This document shows positions 9,972 through 21,715 of a stretch of 64,000 bases of DNA, one piece after another (the stretch's first letter is position 1; each line of letters begins with the position of its first letter). Source of the DNA: Isochrysis galbana. Its lineage: Eukaryota > Haptophyta > Isochrysidales > Isochrysidaceae. The notes beneath the pieces were generated by a model that worked only from the letters and a program-made list of their open reading frames with translations, was not told where the DNA came from and ran no database searches. Both the position numbers and the translations under genes were made by a program. The stretch is from contig CM030936.1 of NCBI GenBank assembly GCA_018136815.1, forward strand, positions 3,672,474-3,736,473. The letters are read 5' to 3'.

Positions 9972-12900
9972 ACCACCTCCCACGGCACTTGATGGGCGCT
10001 CCTCGCGCACAACTGCCGCGCATGCTGCTCCCCATCGCATCCCAGCTCGAGCACCGCGAGCTCGTACCCTCTGCGCTTGGCCTGGCGCTTGTAGTACTGG
10101 TACTCCCACGCCTGGCTGTTTGTGTTATCCACGAGCACCAGCGATACGCCCTGTGAGAGAGCACACTCGAAGCGCTGTCGGCACCACTGATGCGCGGCCT
10201 GCAGCCGGGCTTTGTCGAATGTGGCAAGGTATGCCTCTTTTCTTGACATGATGCGCAATTGTCGGCGAGACAAGACTCCCGCACCTGCATCGAAATAGCT
10301 ATCCGCCGAACACGTCACAGTGGCACAGTTGCTGGTGTCCAACATTGACGCATTTGCGGGCGCATCGCTAATGCCCGTACCGGTGCCATGCCGGCGCCCC
10401 ATCTCGTTCTCCCACGCAGAAGCAAGAGCTCGGCAGGCACTGCTCTTGCCACTGCCCGGTAGGCCGCGCATGATGACAACGAGGCCCCTGGATCCCACTT
10501 CCGCATCCATCCCCACCCTTTCGTCCTCGTCGCAATCCGCTCTCATTGGACCTAGCATAAGAGATGCCATTTCAACTGAAAGCTCGCTTCCCAAGGCCTT
10601 CGCTGGCTCCAAAAGGTCCCAAGCGCCACCCTCCTCTCCATCAGACTCGCCACTGTTGTCCTCAGGAAGATCTATTCCCGCATACGCGACCTTGACCGTG
10701 TCCGCATCGCCACCGGCACGGCCCAAGCCGTCCATACGAGTCGACTCTTGCGCTAACCTATCCAGCTCACTTGGTGCTAGCGGCGACAAGCGTCGTAGCA
10801 AGTCGGCGTTCGAGCCCTCTTGCAGACCATCTGCGAGTCGCCGGAGGGCATCCTTCAACTCGAGCCACTCCCCAGGTGCCGCCTGGGGCGGCCTTAACGC
10901 ATCGGAGAGCCCGGGCAGTGCGTCGGCTGCGACTGCACGATTATCAACCACCCAACGTCCGCCTTTGCGCGCGGGGGAAGGCGTGGCAGGGCGCGCAAGG
11001 TTTCCACTGCCGCTACCGGCCTCGCTGCGTCCGTGGGGCACACATCCCGGTGATAGGCTCGAGTTGTTGGTCTTGCACTCCCCCGGCCTCTTCTTGGAAG
11101 CCGCGCCAGGGCTGAGCATCAACCCCACCACCCCGCTCAACGTAAGCAGTGCCGATTCACTCTGCGCGACTCCAGCAATGCCGGCTTGGGCGAGCGCAGC
11201 AGCAGCCGTGACGCCATCTGAGGACTGCGAGGCCATCGACGCGAGGAGCTCGTTAGAGTACACCGGACTGGTGCCGGCTGCCGTCGAGATGGTTATATGT
11301 GGGTGGGTATTCAGGCAAAGCTCAGCGACGCGCGCGTCTTCGATTGATACCTCCACCGCCTGTCCACGCTCGTCGGCGGCGTGTCGCTGTACGCAAAAGA
11401 CGCACCGCTCACCCAGCAGCGGTGCGACGCAATCGCGAAGACATTGCATATCTGGCTCATGGATCAGTGTGATGTGCGGGTGGGAGGCCACTGTCGCGTG
11501 GACCGGGGGGAACATTGAGCGGAGCAAGCACACCGAAGGCTCGTCCAAGAAGACGCCAGCGTAAACGACTCTGGGCTCTAGCACTGCCGTGGGAGCCTCG
11601 AGGAGCGGAGATGCGCCGGAAAGGCACGACAGCGCGGCAGGAGCATCGCTTATCGGCGGGGCTTGGGTCTCCACCCCACACCCGTCTTGCTGGTCCGCAG
11701 CATCAGGAGCGCCCACAGTGTGAGCAATCGTGCTTGGTGTGCACTTAGCCTTGCAAGGCGACGCGCCCACCGAAGTGTTAGCAGGAGAGTCGGGATTCTT
11801 AACCGAGTCCAAACGTGAGCCGTCGTTGCCAACCGGACGTGCAGCAAGCTCATAGCGATCGCCGCTGCGGCCGCTCCTCAACCTACGCTGGCCTCTACCG
11901 CCCTTGCGGGCGGCATGAGCCGAGTTGGCCCTTGCCCCTGACTCTTGCGCGCCCCTCAATGCGCGAGGCGAGCTGTTGGCCTGCCCGATATGCAGCAGGG
12001 CGGCGATTGTCTGCGCGGTGGACACGTGGTGCACAAAGGTGCCCCCAGCCTTGGTCCACGCTTTGCCGATATCGTCGCGGTCGTCGATGAGTATGGCGCG
12101 CTGTCCCGCGTGACGGTGCTTCTCTCGACTCATACAGCACACCACTTGAAAGGTTGTTCCCAGCTCGCGAGCACACCATGCCGCCTTTTGCCGCCGCGCG
12201 CGTTGCCCCAATGTGCCGAACGGGAGGCCGGTCAGCAAGCTGAGCTTGTGTATGCCTGTATCCGGGTGGGTGAGGAAGGTCCACAGGTCCCTGCCGCCCT
12301 CGGTCCAATCGAGCTGCTCGAAAAACTTGGGGTCGGCGTCGACGGCCGCCCAAAGTTCGGCGCTTCGTACTGCGGAAGGGTCACGTCCGCCCAACAGGTG
12401 GCGTGCACGCCGGTCAAAGTCGGCTAGCACGCCGTCAAGATCACAATAGACGCGCCACCCGCGAAGTAGTGGCCGTGACGGCTCGATCCCACGAGGCAGC
12501 GGCGCCACCGCGGCGGACGTTGCCGAGCGGGGCTGGCCGCGCTCGCCTTGGTCCGCTCGGACGATGTCTGACGTGAATGGCCTGCTTGCGGCCCAGCAGA
12601 CTCTGAGCACCGTTTCCAAGTGGCCGATGGCGCCTCCGCCCTCTTCCGCGGACGAGCGGAGTTGCTGCAACGCGGCCTCCCACCAGTCGCCCAAGTGGGG
12701 GTCCTCGTCGCTCGTTGCGTCCCCCTCCTTTGATGTCGCCTCGGCGCCCTTGCGGCTGGTTGCAGTGAGGTGCAACGCGGTTGCCCGCGACCAGCCGGCC
12801 CGAGTGGCAGCCTGCTGTAGCACCTTGCGCACCGCCTTTTCGGTGTGCTGCCCCTGCCCCTTGGCTGCTCGGATGCGGCGCCTTGCCTCGGTCGCCCATG

Positions 12901-14951
12901 AACGTAGCGTGTCTTGGAGGTGGATGAGGGCAGTGTCGACACGTGCGCCAAAGGCTTGGAGTCGGCGCGCGTCGGCCTCGCCCGCCTCTATGCCGCCAGA
13001 CTTGCCGCCCGCCTCACGCAGTAGCGCCGCGCATCGGGGCAGCATGTCGTCACGCATGGGACTCAGGCAAGCGGACCACACCACCGACGCCGGCACCGCT
13101 GCCAAGGTTGGCCGACGCCGCAGAAGCGATAAGAGGACGCCCGCACCCCTACCGCTGCCCCCTCCCACGTCGCACTCCCTACAGCTTGGCGCGTCCTTAT
13201 AGGCCGCGGTCAGCTCGAGCCACCAGTGCGACTTGAGCTTCAACATGCTCGGCGCACCGCCGGAAGCGCAATCTACGGTGCTAAGCACCGCCCCCTCCAC
13301 ACCGTCCCAAAGGGCAACGGCTGCCTGCAACCGCTCGATGAGTGTCGCGCTTGGTAGAACCGCGTGGATCGGCAGCTTGCTATTGTCCGCACACGAGGCC
13401 GCCTGTAGGCCTCCAGTGCCACTTGCGCCCTCCGTCTTCGGCCCATCTCCACCCTGGGCCCACATCACCGTGGGCACCCGCCCGGCACCTGCGAGCACTT
13501 CGTGGACGAGGAGCGCGTCGGCAAACGGCACATCGGCCGCCACCGCCGCTGCAGCGACCTGGGCGTGGCTCAGGTAAGCCCCGCTCTCGTTGTTCCTCAA
13601 CGTCAAAAGGACAAGTGAGGACGTTGAATGCCATATCGCGCCTGTGGCGCGTCGCGCATCGCACCACTCGAACAGTGGGGTCCATCCGCGTTCAAGCCAC
13701 GAGGTACAGAGAACCTCGTAATCAGGACGAGGGCCCGGAGATACGCCGGCGCCGGTTGGTGAGAGCTCAGAGCTGGCCGCCCCTTGGCTGCGAGTGGCGA
13801 CGACAAATTCGGCTACCTCCGGGCAGAGCGCTCGACGAGTCGCCCAATGCAAGCGAGAACTTGTGGGGTCGCCTGCCCTTGGCGCAAGGAACGGTGAGAC
13901 GAGTGAGCCGTCCAGTTTGAGGTGTACAGTGGCCGATGACGTGACATTGATGCGGCTAGGGTGCGTCTGCAAGGGATGGGCACCAGCGCACACGTGTGAG
14001 CAGTGCGCTCGGTGAGGCCGCCACCGCGCCAGCGCCCTTCGCACGGTTTCGGAGCCGAATGCCGCACCTCGGCGATCTCGCCCACATTGAAGAACTTATG
14101 CAGCCTCCTCGCTACGACACGACCGCTCTGTGCACATAGCAGCAGGCCGCGGCACTCACGTCTCGTAGCCAGCAGCCAACGCTCGCGAGAGCCACGACGA
14201 GCGCCTGCGGTGGAGGGTGCGAGTGGCACTCGTGGCTTGAGAGTGGGCGCTGGGTCGGAGGCGGTCTGCATTCGTCTCGCGGGCGCCTGCACGTATGGCT
14301 CTCACCGTACGGGTCAGGGAATAAGCGCTCAGCCCCCAAACCCGCTTCGGAGTAGTCGAAGGCCACAATTTCCACGCCGCCTTCGCAAGTGAGACGGCGC
14401 TCGCAGAACGCTTCGCAGCCGGAGACGGCCTCCCGAACCAGCGGCAGCACATTGCCGTCAAGCCGCGGGAAGACTCCACTCATAGCGAGACAGTCAGGGG
14501 GCGCGGGCGACAAGGCGGGCGGCGAGACCTGCTTTGCAACAGCTGCGCAAGGGCGTGCGGCCGCTGGCCCTGCTTCGAGCGGTGGGCTGGATGGAGCGAC
14601 GGAGGCCTCGGGGATTAGGCTTGGGGGCGTGTTGAGCGATCTAGGTGTGGCTCGCGTGTCCGATTTGGCGACCGCCGGTCGCTCTCCACTGAGGTGTTTG
14701 GCGACTGGCCACTGAGGCAGATGCGGCATCGTATCAGCCGCGTCCTCCGCCGCCTCCCTCGAGCCCTCGTCTGCTCGATTCAGAGTAACGAGAAGGACAG
14801 TATCGTCAGCGAGGAAGTCGGAGACATCTCCCGTCCGCGGGAGGACTGTGCCCTCCAAGTGGTTTCTTACGGCATGGCGAAGGACAAGCCTGGCGTTTGC
14901 GCGCTGCTGCGCGCTGAGTCGTAGCTTGCTGCCGGCCAGCTCTATGATCCG
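9893..14951 (-). CDS. multidomain RNA-repair protein: Rnl1-type RNA ligase, HAD, 2H phosphoesterase, P-loop kinase
   Basis: Minus-strand exons: upstream end near 14951 to 14306, 14204-14068, 13966-9893; all junctions are GT-AG and in phase. The pre-catalytic region spans exons 1-3 (VEIVAFDYSEA, then RRECRGLLL...RRLHKFFN), followed by ligase motif I LKLDGSL (lysine near 13918), motif III-like LFEWC (13670), motif IV VEGAVLS (13297) and motif V LKLKSHWW (13240): the signature order of T4 Rnl1-family RNA ligases. A HAD domain begins with DLDGVLADFD (near 12440). Two HPHIT motifs (near 11480 and 11305) mark a 2H, cyclic-phosphodiesterase-like domain. The C-terminus has a P-loop GLPGSGKSS (near 10465) in an N4BP2-like polynucleotide-kinase fold. 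Together these could heal and seal cleaved tRNA or other RNA ends. The 5' end is unresolved: upstream is a CT-rich tract, probably an intron, and 14951 is a candidate acceptor. Confidence 0.85.
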
Positions 14952-14999
14952 CTGAGCGAGCGGAGGAGAGAGGACTGCGGCGGTGTGGCTGCCGCGCGA

Positions 15000-15340
15000 G
15001 AGAGAGAGGCGGAGGAGGGATGCAGAAGGGAGAGAGGGGGAAGGGGGGGAGGGGAAAGGGGGGGAGGGAGAAGGGGGAGAGGGCGGGGAGGGAGAGGGAG
15101 AAGGGGGAGGAGAGAGTGAGGGAAGGCGGTGCATCGAGGAGGGACCGTGGGAAGGGGGAGGCGGAGAGAGGAGGGAAGGGGGACGGGGGGAGGGGGAGAG
15201 GGGAAGGGGAGGAGGGGAGAGAGAGGCAGAGAGGGAGAGCGAAAGCGAGAGAGAGGGAGAGGGAGAGAGAGAGAGAGGGAGAGGGAGAGCGAGAGAGAGG
15301 GAGAGCGAGAGAGCGAGCGAGCGAGAGAGAGCCACCAGAA
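15000..15340. repeat. GA-rich (CT on minus) low-complexity tract
   Basis: Imperfect GAGAGAGGGA repeats. On the minus strand this is a long pyrimidine tract ending about 50 bp before the candidate acceptor of the RNA-repair gene, so it is most likely an intron or 5' leader. The open frame through it would encode only Ser/Leu/Pro. Confidence 0.7.
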
Positions 15341-15859
15341 GCGAGCGCAAGGGCCCTCGAGACACATATATACATTCTCTCGAATTCATGAATACTTCTG
15401 AGGGGACGGGGCAAGACAGAGGAAAGAGGCCCCCAGCAGCCTCTCTCTCTCTTCTCGCGCTGCTGGTCGCCCCCCCCCCCCCCCGCCCGTCCACAAGCAA
15501 GTTTCCTGCGTCTAAGAGGGGACTGTTTAAGAGGGAAGAGAGGACCAGAAGAGAGGAAAGAAGCACCGCCGAGGGGGGAGGGAGAGGGAGAGGAGGAGGG
15601 AGAGGAGACCACCAAAGAGAGAAGAAGAAACGAGGCAGAAGAGAGAAAAGAAAGTCGAGTCGTGGACGAGGTCGGGATGGGGATCCTCTTTTAAAATCTA
15701 GTAGTACTTCTTTTTCTCTTTCTTGTGATTGTTAGAACTTATTCTCTCTTCAGCCGCAAAGCACCTTATGTCGCAGTTGCCTCGACGACGGGGTGTGTTT
15801 ACAAAATATGGAACGTCCATTTACCGTGAAATATGGACCTCAGAGCACCCAATTCTCGC

Positions 15860-15881
15860 GAAGCACCTTCAAAGGTGCTTC
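15860..15881. other. perfect hairpin GAAGCACCT/AGGTGCTTC
   Basis: A 9-bp perfect stem closed by a 4-nt TCAA loop. The same arm sequence (GAAGCACC/GGTGCTTC) forms another hairpin at 42003-42024, with a different loop. Function unknown. Confidence 0.6.
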
Positions 15882-16261
15882 CTTCCGCCAGCTAGCACCG
15901 CTAGCCACAAAATAAAGTACACCGGAAGAGCCAAAGCACGTCCGGTGTGCCCGTCTGCCCCCATCGCCATCGCGGTGTGGACGAGCCAAAGCAGCACCAT
16001 CAAAGGCTGTATTTGTATTTGTATACTCACACAACAAGCACAAGCAACAAGAAACCAGAAAACTCTGTTAGAGTCTCTGGCGCTCCCAGTCGCAGTTGCG
16101 GGTAAGGAAGGGGCCTTGTACACTTGCCCTTCCCATACGCCCCGATTAGGTTCCCCCGAGCGACTCCCGCCCTCGTCCGCCGCGCCCCGACTCCCTCCAG
16201 CTTGGAGCGGGGAGAAAACAAAACACCCAGTCCCCTTTACTTTCTGTAGCCAAAGGAAAAA

Positions 16262-16375
16262 TGCTTTAGCTTTAAGCCAGCAAGCCAGCTAGATTGGGAT
16301 TCTCGAACCGGCGCCCAGCACCGCACACTGCACTAATAGTGCCACCCGAGCACCCGAGCCGCTAGGGGCTAACTG
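16262..16375 (-). other. tRNA-like segment (possible SINE head)
   Basis: On the minus strand GGGTGGCACTATTAGTGCAG is followed about 30 nt later by GCCGGTTCGAGAATCCC, which resembles a B box or T arm with a 2-nt expansion. I could not fold a complete cloverleaf, so it is more likely a degenerate tRNA-derived repeat than a working tRNA gene. Confidence 0.3.
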
Positions 16376-16544
16376 TCGTTTGCTGTAGTGTTTATGTTTG
16401 CCGCAAAGATGTCGCATTCGCGAATCGACACTCGTTAGGCTTGTGTCTCTTCAGGCTTGTGTCTCTTCTCTTTCTCTTTCGTCGTTCGGCACGTATCGTT
16501 ATAATTCTCTTGTCTCTTGCGCCATCACGTTCGCTAACTCGACG

Positions 16545-16685
16545 GACTCGTCGAGAACCGCCAAGGCGGGCATGGGGAGACAACCCCCCCCAAAAACAAA
16601 AAAAGGATCGACATGGGCGACCTTCGACCTTCGCCCAATGTACGATACGGACACCAAAGGAAACCTGCTAATCCCCAGCGCATAA
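16545..16685 (+). pseudogene. non-LTR retrotransposon ORF C-terminal relic
   Basis: The frame reads MGRQPPPKTKKGSTW..., then MYDTDTKGNLLIPSA and stop. It shares the pattern G-R-x-P-x-x-K ... P-(V/M)-(Y/F)-x-(T/E)-(N/D)-x-K-G-x-L with the ORF end at 53095-53238, the relic at 29631-29880 and the one at 50340-50541. It is a 5'-truncated remnant. Confidence 0.45.
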
Positions 16686-16689
16686 ATGT

Positions 16690-17825
16690 TATCCCTGGCC
16701 ACACGCCTCGGGAATAGAACACCAAGTTATAGCCAACCGCGACACTAGCACAGAGATAGGCGGCTGAGTACGCCGAAGCGCGCAATAGTGACACCTCTAA
16801 GAAAAAGGAGCACCCGACAGCGCACACACAAAAGCGGGCAAGCTGAGGGGCAACCGGGCAACCCGATGCGCGGATGAAAAACGACAACATGAACCAAAAG
16901 GCCTGCCCGGATTACGCTGGGTTTGGATCGAAGCTCTGGCCGGGGCCAACCAACACCGCCCTCTGCACAGCCAAATCCGCCCCCGCCGCCGTGCGCGGAC
17001 CCCACTGCCACACTGCCACTGCCACTGCACCATTGCCCAAACCCAAACCTTCCCAAGTATCTTCACCCGCTACCCAAGTCGATAGGCCGCCTACGGACCC
17101 GTGGGTTGCCAAGCGGATCAAGGATGGAGTCTTATAGGAGTTTTACCCGGATCTTGGGGTCAGTCCATCTCCACATCGTCAATCGTCGAGACACCTCAAG
17201 AACTCGAAGGTGTGAGAGGCGAGGAGGAATTTGACATCTCCTCCTCAACCTACTTCTAGAAGAATAGGTATAGGTACTGATCCTGATAGGGACGTAGATA
17301 CTAGCAAATAAATTCGCACAATAGCAATAGTAAGATTCACGAAGCTGTGCATGGCCGCGACATGCGCAGCCAACACGAGCTCGCCGCCCCCCCAGTTGGA
17401 CTCATCGAGGGCGCGGGAATCTCGCCCCTCGGCCCTCAGCCTGATTGCATCCCGCTGTTTTACAATTCATCCCCGTGTCACGCGAGGCCCCCCCTCCCCT
17501 CCCCCCCCGCGCCCCCGTTCCGGGCAGAGTCGGAGTCTCGAGCTCTCGCAGACACTCTAGACTCCGTCGGCGAGAGAGAGTCCAGAGTCTAGAGTCGATG
17601 GATGCGACAAGTGCGACGTGGTCCCTGCGGAGTACGCGGATGGAACCGGCCGGCCTGGAGCCCGATATTTTACTACAGAGTCCAGAAGGAATCCACGCGC
17701 CCGGTTTCGGTCCACGCCTCGGAGATCGGGCCAGGTACGCGATCTGGCCTATGCCTCCGTCGGCGATTATGCGAAATGCAGCGGCGTGACCGAGATTCTC
17801 CCTTGTTCTCGTCCTCCTTTTGAGG
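16690..17825. other. intergenic, no supported gene
   Basis: Open frames on both strands are short, Pro/Ala-rich and overlap each other. The segment up to 17825 probably includes the promoter and leader of the phosphate transporter. Confidence 0.45.
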
Positions 17826-17887
17826 CGGGGGGGGGGGGGGGGGAGGGGGAGGGGGGGGAGGGGGGGGGGAGGGGGGGGGGGGGGGGG
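17826..17887. repeat. near-pure G tract upstream of phosphate transporter
   Basis: About 60 bp of G interrupted by a few A, ending about 80 bp before the transporter ATG. It could form G-quadruplexes; whether this matters for expression is unknown. Confidence 0.8.
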
Positions 17888-17969
17888 TTCTCCCCCTTGG
17901 CCGATAGGCTCGTAGCGCATCGCCTCCATCAGTGGCCCTCCGCCGTCTGCCGTCCTCGTCCACTTCATC

Positions 17970-19823
17970 ATGGCCTACACCACTCTCGAGCCACTCCACG
18001 AGTGAGTACGCTCGCACGGAGCAAGCCTTGCGCCACGCGACATCCCAAGTGGTTGACGCGCGTCGCTCTGCCGCCCCGTCATCACCACTCCCGTGCTCTT
18101 CTGCTTCCCTTCCATCAGGTACTCTTGGATCGTCGTCTTCGGCGCAATTGCCGCCATCTTTGCCGCCTTCGGCATCGGCGCCAACGACGTGGCCAATGCG
18201 TACGCTACGTCGGTTGGCTCGAAGGCTCTCACCATCAAGCAAGCCTGCGCGCTTGCCGTCATCTTCGAGTTCCTCGGCGCGGTGCTCGCCGGCTCCAACG
18301 TCGCTGAGACCATCCGTAAGGGCATTGCAAACACCAGCTGCTACACGACTTACATGGACGCCGCCATTCTGATGTATGGCAACTTGTGCGTCGTCGGCGC
18401 GGTCGGGATTTGGCTCCTCCTCGCTTCAGCCCTGGAGATGCCCGTCTCCACCACGCACTCAGCGTGTGGTGGCCTGGTCGGCATGGCCATCGTGACCAAG
18501 GGTGCGGACTGTGTCGTGTGGTACAAGAAGTCGGGCGCAGACAAGCTGTTCATCCCCGGCGGCATCACGGGCATTGTGCTTTCTTGGGTCATCTCGCCTG
18601 TTCTCTCTGGCATCTTCTCCGTCATCCTTTTCTGGACAGTGCGCGCGGTTGTGCTCCGCTCGTCCAACTCGTTTGCGCGTGCTATCAAGTTCTATCCTGG
18701 CCTGATCTGGATTGCCGTGTGGATCAACACGTTCTTTGTTGTTTCGAAGGGCATTTCCAAGAAGATCTGCCCCAAGGGATACAAGATCTGGATCTGCAAG
18801 GGCACCGGCGGTCATGTTGACGGTTGGATTGCCTTGGCCTTCTCGTGCGGCATTGGACTCGTGGTGGCAGTGGTCTGTATTCCAATTTACCAACGGATCC
18901 GCCGCTCTGTCGAATCTGAGTTCTCCGACGAGGGTATCGCCGCATCGACGGCCAAAGCCAAAGAGAGGGCGGTCGCCGCTGAGGCCCGCCGGATCGCCGA
19001 CGAGGAGAGCACAGGCATGCAAAAGACCTTCCTCTGCATGAAGAACGCCTGTCTGCACTCAATCAACCATGACGTGCACCAAGTCATCGATGGCGACAAG
19101 GCCGACAATAGGGTCAAGGCTATCTATGATAACGCAGAGAAGTTCGACCCCAAAGCGGAGGCCGTTTTCCGCTACATTCAGATCTTTACTGCCATTTGCG
19201 ACTCCTTTGCGCACGGTGCGAATGATACCGCCAATGCGATGGGCCCTTTCATGGCCATTTATGCTGTCTACACTAACGGCACGGGCAAGATCGTGAGCAA
19301 GCCTGACCTCAAGGATGATGCGTACTGGATCCTGGCCCTCGGTGGCGCGGGCATCGGCATTGGCCTCCTCTTGTACGGCTACAAGATTATCCAGGCAATC
19401 GGCGTCAAGCTTGCTGTTATCACCCCATCGCGCGGCTTTTCAATTGAGCTCGGCGCCGCCATCGTCATCATTGTCGGTTCATACATTGGACTGCCGCTCT
19501 CGACGACCCACTGCCAGGTGGGCGCCACCACTGGCGTCGCACTCCTTGAAGGTTCCAAGGGAGTGAACAAGTGGGTCCTCGGTAAGACTGCAGTTGGCTG
19601 GATCATCACCCTCATCATTGCCGGCATCAGTGCCGGACTTCTCGTTGCTCAGGGCGTCCACGCGCCACTCGCCGGCGCACTCGACTCGCCCGACTCACCG
19701 CAAGCTATTTTCCTTCAGAAGGAGTGCGGCCCCTATCTTGAGATCCAGGAGCCCGACCATTACCGTGTTGTCGATTCCGTGCTCTTCCCGACGCAGGCAT
19801 GGTGCAATGCATCCGCACTGTGA
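17970..19823 (+). CDS. PiT-family sodium/phosphate symporter (SLC20-like, 578 aa)
   Basis: Two exons: 17970-18001 (32 nt) and 18119-19823. The donor GTGAGT and acceptor CATCAG join phase 2 to phase 2, giving MAYTTLEPLHEYSWIVVFGA. The protein has the duplicated PiT signature: GANDVANAYATSVGSK near the N-terminus and AHGANDTANAMGP in the second half, each followed by a GAVLAG- or TTHCQVG-type stretch. About ten to twelve hydrophobic segments flank a central charged cytoplasmic loop (around residues 270-360). Family role: symport of inorganic phosphate, usually with Na+ in SLC20 members, at the plasma membrane or an organelle membrane. In algae such genes often respond to phosphate limitation, but no regulatory site is visible. 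No clear targeting peptide precedes the first helix. Assignment to PiT is firm; cation and membrane are inferred. Confidence 0.93.
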
Positions 19824-20874
19824 TGAGCGCAATTCAGCCGCGCTCGCGGTACATCACCACGGCAACCCTCCCGATTACAATCTGCCCGGATGCATGAAAG
19901 TTTTGACTTTCGTGGCTTCAAGGAACAGAGGGCGGAAGGGGCAAGCACTCACTACTCTACTACCCGACTTCGGTCTACTGCCGCCACGCCCATTGCACAT
20001 GAAGTTGCGTTGCCTGGCATGGTCGTAGCGCAAGCAACAGCGATAGCCGTAATCTTTGGTGGTTTGTTGTAGTGATATGTAGAGATATTTGTGAGTTGGA
20101 CGGGAGTACGCGCACCACACCAAAGATCAAAGGGAGTGAGAGAACATCTGTTATATTCTCGGGGCTCACGCGACTCTGGTCCCAATCTAAGTTGCACTTT
20201 GCAGCATTTCCACCCCCCTTGTGAGGGTTGCTCGCTTTTGGGGCTTGACTCTGAAAATACATAGGAGGTGCCTCAAGGCCCACTTAGCACTTAGATGATG
20301 ACACCGCACCTCGCGCGATCTTGTGGTGGAGGCCGCAGTGTGGTGCCTCGTTCCGTCGTCGCGACCGGAGACCCATCTCAGGGGCACCTCGGGGAAATCG
20401 AAGGAAAAAAGAAAACATTCGAGAAGGTTGGAGGAGCACTCTTCACTCTCCATTAAAGTATGGCCGGTAACCCCCACGCTGATTTTTTGCTCGTGCTCCC
20501 CGCGGAGGGGGGGGGGGGTGACGGGGAGGGGGCGATTCGAACAATGGCTCGGACCCCGGCTGCCCAAGCCTTCGGGGAGTTGGGAGAGGGGACCGGGGAA
20601 CGGAGAGGCATTCTCCTCGAGAACGGACAGATGGTGGTGCCCCCGGCACTTGTGCTGGCGAAGCATGCCAAGTGCCGGGGAGGCGACGTCTCCTCTGCAG
20701 GAGAGTCGTTCTTCCTCGTCTGCTCCGCCTCGACGCATCCAGACTATCCTGCGGATGATCGCCTGCACTTCTTTTTACATGGAGTGTGGCCCAGATGGGA
20801 CAATAGGCTTCTAATAGGTTCTATTAAGAGGTCAAGAGGTCTACCAGACCTGTTACCTGTTAATAGGTAATAGG
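19824..20874. other. intergenic, no recognised gene
   Basis: Probable 3' UTR of the transporter, then mixed sequence. A 136-codon plus frame at 20460-20870 has no known motif and contains a G run, so I do not call it a gene. Confidence 0.45.
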
Positions 20875-20950
20875 TAAAAAAAAACCTATCTGATATTCTC
20901 GCCACGCGCGTGGCTATAGGTACCGCTATCGTAGCCACGCCCAGATCATC
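20874..20950 (-). mobile_element. 3' end of non-LTR element, copy on minus strand
   Basis: AAAAAAAAACC then TGATATTCTCGCC, GCGCGTGGC and TCGTAGCCACGCCC: the reverse of the family 3' end found at 9600-9740, 53440-53560 and 59770-59900 and, inverted, at 29270 and 45777. Confidence 0.5.
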
Positions 20951-21296
20951 TCAGATCCCTTCCTCTCCCTAGTAACTAAGCTCAGAAGTCAGAAACTAAT
21001 CGTATTCATATTATAAATCATACTTATAGATCTATAATATGATTAAAATGAGTTTTATTTTGACCTGTTACGGACCTATTGCGACCTGTTAACATGTCCT
21101 CTTAATAGGAAGAGGCCCCCAAAACTTGTTGACCTTGAACTGTTGTCCCATCCGGGGAGTGTGGTGCATCAACGCAGCGATGATCGATCGGTGGCGTCTC
21201 GATCCGCACCGGCGAGTCCCGCACAAGGACCAGCCTCGAGTCTTCTACATAGACAAGGACTGGGCGGATTCGCTGGCGCGGCTTGAGGTCGGAACG

Positions 21297-21445
21297 ACGG
21301 AGGGGGGAGGGGGAAATCTGCGGAGGGGGGAAACCTGCAGAGGGGGGAAATCTGCGGAGGGGGGGAAATCTGCGGAAGGGGGGGGAACTGCAGAGGGGGG
21401 GGAAATCTGCGGAGGGGGGAACTGCAGAGGGGGCGGGGGAAGGGA
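21297..21445. repeat. G-rich minisatellite, 17-bp-type unit
   Basis: About eight imperfect copies of GGGGGGAAATCTGCGGA (some with CTGCAGA) immediately before SINE-like copy 2. A single related unit precedes copy 1 near 4845, so the array probably expanded at the element's edge. Confidence 0.75.
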
Positions 21446-21695
21446 ATGCAGAGGGGCCCAGTTCTGTTACCTGCATTTCTTACCTTAAACGGGTGGACAA
21501 TTACCGTAACGGTAAAAATGAAACTCAAATCCTCGAATTTCGAGACGAAAATCGGCGAACCAGGACTTGAGCCCAGGGAGAATCCGAATCTGCACGCCTT
21601 GCGCGACCACGGCGAACATAGAAGGCGGTATATCGCGAGGAAGGCTCGTACTCGTGCCGAAATATTCATGCCAAAAGGTCTGAATACAATACAAC
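21446..21695 (-). repeat. SINE-like dispersed repeat, copy 2
   Basis: About 90% identical by eye to copy 1 at 4865-5115. The tRNA-like boxes are on the minus strand (GGTCGCGC ... GGGCTCAAGTC). It ends near AATACAATACAAC. Confidence 0.55.
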
Positions 21696-21715
21696 AGTGG
21701 GCCGTACGGTGACAG

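Larger units (their letters stand above)
15640..16540. other. intergenic with short structured elements
   Basis: No protein gene recognised. It contains a 9-bp perfect hairpin at 15860-15881 and a tRNA-like segment near 16262-16375, both listed separately. Confidence 0.5.

Noticed and set aside
11515-13920. Long plus-strand frames opposite the RNA-repair gene
   Set aside because: Antisense frames stay open because of GC-rich codon bias; they contain no domains, whereas the minus strand has four.
15000-15566. Extension of the RNA-repair protein through a Ser/Leu/Pro-rich open frame
   Set aside because: The frame is open only because CT repeats lack stop codons; a good acceptor lies at its downstream edge, so it is more likely intron or leader.
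16262-16375. Functional tRNA gene
   Set aside because: The B box has two extra bases and no acceptor or anticodon stem could be formed.
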